Assembly (NCBI GenBank): GCA_038373865.1
Contig: JAXGGA010002827.1
Span: 1-64,000, forward strand
DNA length: 64,000 bases
DNA from: Uloborus plumipes
Lineage: Eukaryota; Arthropoda; Arachnida; Araneae; Uloboridae
Reading direction: 5' to 3'
Both the position numbers and the translations under genes were made by a program. The notes under the pieces are model-generated. The model did not search any database, had not been told where the DNA came from, and saw only the letters and a program-made list of their open reading frames with translations. Within the stretch, counting starts at the first letter, position 1; every line of letters begins with the position of its first letter. Positions 22,401-31,484 of this stretch are shown piece after piece.

Positions 22401-25400
22401 GCGAGAAAGACACCGAGGCCTCAAATAGTTCGGGCGGCGAAGAGAATGAAGAGGAAGGCACTTTCGACGTTGAAGTCGACGACCTGCTGTTAGTTGATGT
22501 TGGACTTGAGGAAGAGTCAGGCAACGGAGAAGAAGAATCAGGCAAAGGAGAAGAAGAATCAGGCAAAGGAGAAGAAGAATCAGGCAAAGGAGAAGAAGAA
22601 TCAGGCAAAGGAGAAGAAGAATCAGTTGCTGAATCTGAATCGGAATCTTCTGGAGGTGGTGCATCTGCATCATCTGCAGCAGAATCGGAAGGGGATGGAG
22701 AGCAAGGCACCGCTGCTTCCGAGGCCTCAACCAGTTCGCGTGGCGAAGAGAATGAAGAGGAAGGCACTTTAGACGTTGAAGTCGACGACCTGCTGTTAGT
22801 TGATGTTGGACTTGAGGAAGAGTCAGGTAACGGAGAAGAAGAATCAGGCCAAGGAGAAGAAGAATCAGGCGAAGGAGAAGAAGAATCAGGCAAAGGAGAA
22901 GAATCAGGCAAAGGAGAAGAAGAATCAGGCAAAAGAGAAGAAGAATCAGTTGCTGAATCTGCATCGGAATCGTCTGGAGGTGGTGCAGCTGCATCGTCTG
23001 CAGCAGAATCGGAAGGGGATGGCGAGAAAGACACCGAGGCCTCAAACAGTTCAGGCGGCGAAGAGAATGAAGAGGAAGGCACTTTAGACGTTGAAGTCGA
23101 CGACCTGCTGTTAGTTGATGTTGGACTTGAGGAAGAGTCAGGCAACGGAGAAGAAGAATCAGGCAAAGGAGAAGAAGAATCAGGCAAAGGAGAAGAAGAA
23201 TCAGGCAAAGGAGAAGAAGAATCAGTTGCTGAATCTGAATCGGAATCTTCTGGAGGTAGTGCAGCTGCATCATCTGCAGCAGAATCGGAAGGGGATGGAG
23301 AGCAAGGCACCGCTGCTTCCGCGGCCTCAACCAGTTCGGGTGGCGAAGAGAATGAAGAGGAAGGCACTTTAGACGTTGAAGTCGACGACCTGCTGTTAGT
23401 TGATGTTGGACTTGAGGAAGAGTCAAGCAACGGAGAAGAAGAATCAGGCAAAGGAGAAGAAGAATCAGGCGAAGGACAAGAAGAATCAGGCAAAGGAGAA
23501 GAAGAATCAGGCAAAGGAGAAGAAGAATCAGGCAAAGGAGAAGAAGAATCAGTTGCTGAATCTGAATCTGTCTCTGGAGGAGAATCTGGTGGTGCAGCAT
23601 CTGCATCGGAATCGTCTGGAGGTGGTGCAGCTGCATCATCTGCAGCGGAATCGGAAGGGGATGGCGAGAAAGACACCGAGGCCTCAAATAGTTCGGGCGG
23701 CGAAGAGAATGAAGAGGAAGGCACTTTCGACGTTGAAGTCGACGACCTGCTGTTAGTTGATGTTGGACTTGAGGAAGAGTCAGGCAACGGAGAAGAAGAA
23801 TCAGGCAAAGGAGAAGAAGAATCAGGCAAAGGAGAAGAAGAATCAGGCAAAGGAGAAGAAGAATCAGGCAAAGGAGAAGAAGAATCAGTTGCTGAATCTG
23901 AATCGGAATCTTCTGGAGGTGGTGCATCTGCATCATCTGCAGCAGAATCGGAAGGGGATGGAGAGCAAGGCACCGCTGCTTCCGCGGCCTCAACCAGTTC
24001 GGGTGGCGAAGAGAATGAAGAGGAAGGCACTTTAGACGTTGAAGTCGACGACCTGCTGTTAGTTGATGTTGGACTTGAGGAAGAGTCAGGTAACGGAGAA
24101 GAAGAATCAGGCAAAGGAGAAGAATCAGGCGAAGGAGAAGAAGAATCAGGCAAAGGAGAAGAAGAATCAGTTGCTGAATCTGAATCTGTCTCAGGAGGAG
24201 TATCTGATGGTGCAGCATCCGCATCGGAATTTTCTGGAGGTGGTGCAGCTGCATCATCTGCAGCAGAATCGGAAGGGGATGGAGAGCAAGGCACCGCTGC
24301 TTCCGCGGCCTCAACCAGTTCGGGTGGCGAAGAGAATGAAGAGGAAGGCACTTTAGACGTTGAAGTCGACGACCTGCTGTTAGTTGATGTTGGACTTGAG
24401 GAAGAGACAGGCAACGGAGAAGAAGAATCAGGCAAAGGAGAAGAAGAATCAGGCAAAGGAGAAGAAGAATCAGGCAAAGGAGAAGAAGAATCAGTTGCTG
24501 AATCTGAATCTGTCTCAGGAGGAGAATCTGGTGGTGCAGCATCCGCATCGGAATCTTCTGGAGGTGGTGCAGCTGCATCATCTGCAGCAGAATCGGAAGG
24601 GGATGGCGAAAAAGACACCGAGGCCTCAAACAGTTCGGGCGGCGAAGAGAATGAAGAGGAAGGCACTTTAGACGTTGAAGTCGACGACCTGCTGTTAGTT
24701 GATGTTGGACTTGAGGAAGAGTCAGGCAACGGAGAAGAAGAATCAGGCAAAGGAGAAGAAGAATCGGGCGAAGGGGGAGAAGAATCAGGCAAAGGAGAAG
24801 AAGAATCAGGCAAAGGAGAAGAAGAATCAGGCAAAGGAGAAGAAGAATCAGGCAAAGGAGAAGAAGAATCAGTTGCTGAATCGGAATCTGTCTCTGGAGG
24901 AGAATCTGGTGGTGCAGCATCTGCATCGGAATCGTCTGGAGGTGGTGCAGCTGCATCATCTGCAGCGGAATCGGAAGGGGATGGCGAGAAAGACACCGAG
25001 GCCTCAAACAGTTCGGGCGGCGAGGAAAATGAAGAGGAAGGCACTTTAGACGTTGAAGTCGACGACCTGCTGTTAGTTTATGTTGGACTTGAGGAAGAGT
25101 CAGGCAACGGAGAAGAAGAATCAGGCAAAGGAGAAGAAGAATCAGGCAAAGGGGGAGAAGAATCAGGCAAAGGAGAAGAAGAATCAGGCAAAGGAGAAGA
25201 AGAATCAGGCAAAGGAGAAGAAGAATCAGGCAAAGGAGAAGAAGAATCAGTTGCTGAATCGGAATCTGTCTCTGGAGGAGAATCTGGTGGTGCAGCATCT
25301 GCATCGGAATCGTCTGGAGGTGGTGCAGCTGCATCATCTGCAGCGGAATCGGAAGGGGATGGCGAGAAAGACACCGAGGCCTCAAACAGTTCGGGCGGCG

Positions 25401-27346
25401 AGGAGAATGAAGAGGAAGGCACTTTAGACGTTGAAGTCGACGACCTGCTGTTAGTTGATGTTGGACTTGAGGAAGAATCAGGCAAAGGAGAAGAAGAATC
25501 AGGCAAAGGAGAAGAAGAATCAGGCAAAGGAGAAGAAGAATCAGGCAAAGGAGAAGAAGAATCAGGCAAAGGAGAAGAAGAATCAGGCAAAGGAGAAGAA
25601 GAATCAGTTGCTGAATCTGAATCTGTCTCAGGAGGAGAATCTGGTGGTGCAGCATCCGCATCGGAATCTTCTGGAGGTGGTGCAGCTGCATCATCTGCAG
25701 CAGAATCGGAAGGGGATGGCGAGCAAGGCACCGCTGCTTCCGCGGCCTCAACCAGTTCGGGCGGCGAAGAGAATGAAGAGGAAGGCAATTTAGACGTTGA
25801 CGTCGACGACCTGCTATTAGTTGATGTTGGACTTGAGGAAGAATCAGGCAAAGGAGAAGAAGAATCAGTTGCTGAATCTGAATCTGTCTCAGGAGGAGAA
25901 TCTGATGGTGCAGCATCCGCATCGGAATCTTCTGGAGGTGGTGCAGCTGCATCATCTGCAGCAGAATCGGAAGGGGATGGCGAGCAAGGCACCGCTGCTT
26001 CCGCGGCCTCAACCAGTTTGGGCAGCGAAGAGAATGAAGAGGAAGGCACTTTAGACGTTGAAGTCGACGACCTGCTGTTAGTTGATGTTGGACTTGAGGA
26101 AGAGTCAGACAACGGAGAAGAAGAATCAGGCAAAGGAGAAGAAGAATCAGGCGAAGGAGAAGAAGAATCAGGCAAAGGAGAAGAAGAATCAGGCAAAGGA
26201 GAAGAAGAATCAGGCAAAGGAGAAGAAGAATCAGGCAAAGGAGAAGAAGAATCAGTTGCTGAATCGGAATCTGTCTCTGGAGGAGAATCTGGTGGTGCAG
26301 CATCTGCATCGGAATCGTCTGGAGGTGGTGCAGCTGCATCATCTGCAGCGAAATCGGAAGGGGATGGCGAGAAAGACACCGAGGCCTCAAACAGTTCGGG
26401 CGGCGAGGAGAATGAAGAGGAAGGCACTTTAGACGTTGAAGTCGACGACCTGCTGTTAGTTGATGTTGGACTTGAGGAAGAGTCAGACAACGGAGAAGAA
26501 GAATCAGGCAAAGGAGAAGAAGAATCAGGCGAAGGAGAAGAAGAATCAGGCAAAGGAGATGAAGAATCAGGCAAAGGAGAAGAAGAATCAGGCAAAGGAG
26601 AAGAAGAATCAGGCAAAGGAGAAGAAGAATCATTTGCTGAATCGGAATCTGTCTCTGGAGGAGAATCTGGTGGTGCAGCATCTGCATCGGAATCGTCTGG
26701 AGGTGGTGCAGCTGCATCATCTACAGCGGAATCGGAAGGGGATGGCGAGAAAGACACCGAGGCCTCAAACAGTTCGGGCGGCGAAGAGAATGAAGAGGAA
26801 GGCACTTTAGACGTTGAAGTCGACGACCTGCTGTTAGTTGATGTTGGACTTGAGGAAGAATCAGGCAAAGGAGAAGAAGAATCAGTTGCTCAATCTGAAT
26901 CTGTCTCAGGAGGAGAATCTGGTGACGAAAAAGACGAAGACATTTCAAATTCTGTTAACGATGAAGGTGCAGTTGAGGAAGATGTTTCTGGAGGCGTGTG
27001 CGCTGACAGTTTTGTTGAAGCTTTTGAGAGTGATTTTTCTTTTGTTTCTTCCACTGTTGCTCTAAATAGAGTTTTTGAGCTAATGAACCACATCCTGGGT
27101 GCTAAAAATAATGATTTGAAGAAATTTGATTTTAAGGGCTTTTTTATTTCCTTCAGGTCAGTTTTTAACAATGTAAGAAAAGAAAACAGTATATCTGCTT
27201 CTGATGCTTTCGTACAAGTTCTATTTGAGTCCTTGCTTGCTGCTTTGGAAATTATTAACTCTTCAAAAATCGCTGGTTTCTCTTCACTTTCACTAAAAGA
27301 AGACATTCCACTCTTCTTTTCTGCTGTTTCATCAATGCCTTGTTGA
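10385..27346 (+). CDS. Highly acidic repetitive spidroin (silk protein), with a local frame disruption
   Basis: This is a structural silk protein, secreted and stored in a silk gland. The ATG is supported by an in-frame TAG at 10373 and a TATA box at 10321. Residues 1-23 are a signal peptide. Residues about 30-160 match the spidroin NT domain: the AFASAIADI and QQTTG..DADFINEVEQLIQLFA stretches align with the signature segments. Of the pH-relay acids known in MaSp NT, the D40, E84 and E119 equivalents are acidic and E79 is Asp; the usual Lys65 aligns with Gln and no Trp is present. A basic linker (161-240, with HHH and RRRK) leads to about 49 acidic repeats, then a CT domain of about 115 residues (26999-27343). 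The frame is broken by three indels at about 17974-18218, but both flanks share one frame. If these are read errors, the protein has roughly 5650 residues. No intron is evident. The spidroin class is not recognised. Confidence 0.93.
10472..10864 (+). other. Spidroin N-terminal (NT) domain
   Basis: Residues 30-160 fit a five-helix NT domain of about 130 residues. The family is known to dimerise as pH falls along the spinning duct, by protonation of conserved acidic residues. Acidic residues align at those positions (Asp in DVDIEN, Asp in IADI, Glu in VEES, Glu in FINE), but the usual core Trp is absent and the partner Lys aligns with Gln. Confidence 0.88.
10865..11098 (+). other. Basic, His/Asn/Ser-rich linker
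   Basis: Residues about 161-238 are not repetitive. They hold a cationic patch (YHHHNRRRK) and several Lys, unlike the strongly anionic repeats that follow. RRRK could be a proprotein convertase site; this is inference only. Confidence 0.75.
11099..26930 (+). repeat. About 49 tandem spidroin repeats, minimal period 252 bp
   Basis: Each unit has three parts: a variable run of a 21 bp / 7-residue acidic module (ESGKGEE and variants); a Ser/Ala/Gly block (SVAESESVSGGESGGAASA, then SSGGGAAASSAAESEGDGE); and a constant end with DVEVDDLLLVDVGLEEE. Counting the LLLVDVGL anchor gives 49 copies (first near 11338, last near 26833). Spacing runs from 252 bp to 507 bp (21324-21831), mostly changing by multiples of 21 bp. 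Two block types alternate (GEKDTEASNSS and GEQGTAASAASTSS, the latter 3 residues longer). Copies are near-identical at DNA level, indicating homogenisation. Confidence 0.95.
17974..18218 (+). other. Cluster of three compensating indels in the spidroin repeats
   Basis: Against neighbouring repeats, one base is missing near 17974-17976 (ggtgtgc instead of ggtggtgc), one near 17999-18001 (tctgagg instead of tctggagg), and seven near 18209-18218 (ggcagagaagatc). The total is nine, so the original frame resumes at 18218. In the literal reading the first frame ends at TGA 18092-18094. The rest of the 17 kb gene shows no frame break, so a local consensus error is the simplest explanation; an inactivating mutation or a real allele remains possible. 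Confidence 0.85.
26999..27343 (+). other. Diverged spidroin C-terminal (CT) domain
   Basis: The last 115 residues are non-repetitive and helical in character. They match the spidroin CT layout: an early SSTVALNRVFELM helix, then SASDAFVQVLFESLLAALEII, which corresponds to the conserved motif where canonical domains carry the dimer-forming Cys. That Cys is Ser here. Two Cys occur elsewhere: the first residue of this segment (VCADSF) and the very last residue before the stop. CT domains dimerise silk proteins and nucleate assembly. Confidence 0.82.
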
Positions 27347-27468
27347 AAAATGTATTTTCAAGTAATGATAATAATTTTTTTGCTGCTTTAAATATTTGTA
27401 ACAACCTTTTTTTTTCTAAATTTAAATAATGCGGATAGTTTTCAGATCACTTGTAATTTTTTCAGAAT

Positions 27469-27474
27469 AATAAA
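27469..27474 (+). terminator. Polyadenylation signal of the spidroin gene
   Basis: aataaa about 120 bases after the stop codon, in T-rich sequence. Further aataaa copies lie downstream (about 27743-27770). Confidence 0.65.
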
Positions 27475-27479
27475 TGTTT

Positions 27480-28767
27480 TTATAATTTGCAAGTTATTGT
27501 TGTGTTTTAGTTTTGCTACTGTATTATTAATTTTTACCATATTTTTTTTCCTAAACACACATTGTCCTTTTTTTCCGAAACATATTGCATCTTTTAATTT
27601 CTTAAGGTCTGCTTTAAGGTAAATTACTAAGCTTTCGTTCGGTTTTTTATGCATCTTCCGAACAGCTCATTAATCTGCTTTCTTTCTTTCCTTTTTTTTC
27701 ATTCTCATGTTCTTTTTCTATTACTTCTGTTCAGTTATTACAAATAAATTATATTTTTGGTTAATAAATTTTAAATAAGTTGTTTGCGTCTGTGAACTGT
27801 TTCGTACTTTTGTCGTTCTCACAATATGTCAAAAATAAATAATTCGATAGTTAAAATTTCTCAGACATGATAGGGAAGTGACGAAATTGAAAAAAAAAAA
27901 AAAAAAGGTCGATATTTGCCATTGAATGACAGAAATACGAATATTTGATCTTTTACTGATATATTTTAGATGTAAATCTTGATTTTTAAAAGGGGGATGA
28001 TGTGGATATTTATCAGGTTTTGAATTTTCGCAGTAACTAGCTGTATCCTCATGGTTTTGCTTGATGCTAGAAAGTTCACGAAAGATCTTTAAACAAATGT
28101 TCATTTTTCCTTTTACACCGAAATAAAAAGAGAGATTATATTTCGTTAACGAAAATGTGCACGCATAATTTTATCTCAGCTCCAAGCATATTCCATTAGG
28201 TAATTATAAATCCCGAAAAAATGACGACAACTTTGCGTCAAAATTATGTCTTCAAAAAAGGAGCATTTAATTTGAATACGTGTTAAAATAATTCAAAAGA
28301 GCCGTAGCTAATAGTTTAAATATAAATAACAGCTTCAAAACGTGCAACTATCCAATCTGAAAAAGAATGCAAATAAAAAATGCTATGAATTTAAAATTTC
28401 AAAGATTTTTCGTTTAAAAATATTTTTTAAAAAATCTTTGACGCGAAAAAAAAGATTAAGTGAGAATGTTGAATTCGAGCGAATGAATGTCATTGCCCTC
28501 TCAACAAAGGATCACGTGACTCGCTATCCACCAATCGCAAGGAGAATAGATTTTGCGAAACGTCTGGTATGGAGCGAACAATTAATACCAAACAAATTGA
28601 GCTCGACCATGATAAGGAACCTTGATTGCTGAGTCAGAATAAAGTGAAAATCTCCCTAGCCATAGACTAAAGAATTTAGTTGAAACACTTAGCGCAATAA
28701 GAGCAAATGAAAATCCATGCTTCTTGAAAAAAATAATAATAATTAAAATATAATGATTTATTTATTA
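27480..28767. other. Non-coding interval after the spidroin
   Basis: AT-rich sequence with A-runs (27889-27906). The longest forward ORF (28342-28632, 96 codons) is Lys-rich and matches nothing I recognise, so I do not call it a gene. Confidence 0.55.
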
Positions 28768-29585
28768 CCAGCAGTTGTGCTCGGCTTTGCTCGGATTTTA
28801 AATGCAGCATATAAGTTCAGTTCCTAAATATTAAGTTAAAAAAAAAAAAAAACAGCTCGGCGATTTAAAAATTTAAAAATCTTTCTGATCTATTTTTTCT
28901 TTTTACACACGTTTTCAATTTCTTTAACAAGAGCAGACGATAGTTTTATTCTTTGATGATATTTCAATTTACTGCATGTTTCACACTGATTATTATTATT
29001 TATCCCTCCTCCTCGAATTTCTTTGGCCAGAAATGATTGGGAAAATAAAATGAAGGTTTAGGGTTACAATTCTATTGAAACTGGCTAGGAGGGGAGGGTG
29101 GAATGATTTTTCTATGGCCCTAATGGCAAAAGCAATTTAAGAATTTTATTTTTGCAGCACTCAGGCCAAAATGGCAACAGATAGAAATCATTAATGATGA
29201 TGAGCGCAGATGATCCTGGATTTTCAATTAAAAATTAAATTCCGCTTTCTTTTAAAAGCCCGAATCTTTTTTCAGGGTGGAGATATCGATTAGTGATTTT
29301 GAAAACCGTAGGAAGGAAACTCTCCTAAAAGGTATTTTTTGCGTTCTTTCGAATGAGACCAAGATCGAGAAGATCCGATAAGTATTTCGGGTAGAAAGAA
29401 CCATTTTGAAGTCCTAAATTCGAAATTCAAACGGATCGGTAATTTTTTTTCCAGCTCAAAAACCACCCTTTGATCCTTTCCGGGTGCCCAAGTATCTCCC
29501 TGCCAAATTTCGTCCAGATCCGACGTAAACTGTGGATTTGTATAAGGTACACACAAACATATAAATATATGTGCAATATGCATAC
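28768..29585 (+). repeat. Dispersed repeat copy, 'CGGCTTTGC' family
   Basis: It begins with a ttgtgctcggctttgctcgg segment and ends with a tttcgtccagatccgac and acacacaaacatataaatat tail. The same plan (a cggctttgcccgg-like head, about 800 bp of body, and a tail with a catacatac-type or acacac string) occurs at 34071-34893, with another head at about 47624. I cannot name the family; a short non-LTR-derived or MITE-like repeat is possible. Confidence 0.55.
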
Positions 29586-31440
29586 ATATTCTTTGTTTAA
29601 TTCATGTGGATATAATTTAATTGAATATCTATTCAGCTACAACGAATGAATAAAAATTCTTCCCCCCTCCCAAGGAAAAAAAAGCCATGACACCAAAAAG
29701 AACCACAACCACGGCTTTGAGTCAATTCTAGTTTGATTTTTTTTTAGTATTAAAAAAATATATTTTATTTTCTTCATTTTGTAAAAAATATGATCATTTT
29801 TAACCCCTGATGCAACTAGGAAGGGAGTTATAAGTTTGACGTGTCTGTGTATCTGTATATCTATCGATCTATGACACCGTACAGCCTAAACGAATAGACC
29901 AACTTTGGAATATATATATATATATTTTTTTTTATTATTGAAAGGTGAAAGGATCGAGGGGGTTCTTAGCTAGGTCGCGTCTTCGGATAACATTTATTGA
30001 CAAAGATATTAATTAAAAACCTTTAAAATATGTTTCGTGATTTTTGAAGAGAAAACATACTGAAAAAATTAAAACAATAGTACCAAACGAAAGAAAAAAA
30101 AATATGCGTCAGATAAGATGTGTTTGGAACTCCCATGTAAAATAGCACTCGAATTATAACGTTTTTTTGCAAATACGGCTAAGCCTTAAATTTACGCTAT
30201 TGGAAACCGATGCCATTGTTGGACGACGAGGACAGAAAACTCATTGATTTAAAATGTTTATCTGTAGCCAGTTTCTATTTGTTAACAATTAAAATACTTG
30301 TAATTGATTTTAGTATAAGAATTTTCAATTTTCGCTTTTTATTCTGCTTTTGCGACTAGCAAATTTTACTTGTAAGGATTTTCTCCCCTTTTCCTTGTTT
30401 GCCATATCCTCTCGAAAACAATAAAATATATTTAGATTTAAAATGCTTAATGAAGAAGTTCGTTTTAATAAGAGATCTCCAATCAGGGTCAGGGGTTGTT
30501 TTAATTTTTAATTTACTCTTAGTACTTGTTATAGCAATAAATGATTCTCAAAAATTCCTGTCATTCGGTCATAGCCACTCCATCACACTTGCGTTAATCA
30601 ATCCAATGCGTGTAAAATTATTCAAATGAACAGTTTCTTATTGTTAGTTTTCTATCTCAGTAATATTCATCAGTTAGAAAGGGGAATTAGTGCATGATGC
30701 TCAGAATTTGATTTTGTACCCAGAAGACCAAAATCTTTTTGTTTGAAGAAAAGGGCAATTTTGTCAGGAAGCAAAAAATACAATTAACATTGATTTGAAA
30801 CAATATTTTTTTCTCTTTTGTTTCTTATATTTTAATTGTTAGTATGGGTAAACACGAAACGTGAACAATATAAACAGCGCATAATACACTGTTATTGGAA
30901 ATAATGTGATTCAATTATATGATGAAGTGGTCTCTTTACCAGATCGGAAATATATAGAAGATCTCTAATTGTTATTCGTTGAAAATTTAATTGGAAATGC
31001 TGTTTTAGACTTTTAATGAAAGTAAGGATATGCACTGCGAAGAAAAAAACTTGTTTTCACAGTATAATACTGGCAGCAGAACCTTTAAAATGCACAGTTA
31101 TAAAATGTAAAATTAGCAGTAATTTATACAACAATGCAAATTATAGTTTGCGTGACATTTATTTGTATTATTTTCATATTTAACTCAAACCTATGTGGCT
31201 CTCCAAAGAAGTGATGAAGGTCCTATAGCTTTAAGCTTGAATATCACGTATAACCTCACCACGATTCCGATAACATGTTAAATTGTCAACATTTTTATAT
31301 TTTAAACCTGAGATTTATAACATCTAAAACGGATATCTTGATTTATGTATTCTTTGGTTCATAGATGGCGCTACAATATTTGGGAATTGATTTTTCTCTA
31401 ACTTGCAGAACATTTTTCCAGCGATGCTTGACGGTTTTCC
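29586..31440. other. Non-coding interval upstream of the GPCR gene
   Basis: AT-rich; holds an (AT)n/T-run microsatellite at about 29910-29940. I see no supported gene. No clear TATA box is visible close to the GPCR start. Confidence 0.5.
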
Positions 31441-31484
31441 TTTTCCGTTTCGCTCGCAATTAACTTCGCAAAATCAAACAAAGA

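Noticed and set aside
16438..25044. Antisense ORF of 2868 codons (Ser/Pro/Asp repeats)
   Set aside because: It is a shadow of the spidroin repeats, with no signal peptide or non-repetitive domains. It even reads through the indel cluster only because the repeat lacks stops in that frame.
11070..27065. Many short forward ORFs beginning MMLDLRK
   Set aside because: These are the same repeat read one frame over, recurring once per unit.
19502..27346. A separate second silk gene starting at 19502
   Set aside because: The ATG codes for nothing but a Leu-to-Met change in a repeat; it has no signal peptide or NT domain and is in the same frame as 10385. It is the second part of one gene.
28342..28632. 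96-codon Lys-rich ORF
   Set aside because: No similarity recognised and composition is typical of AT-rich intergenic sequence.
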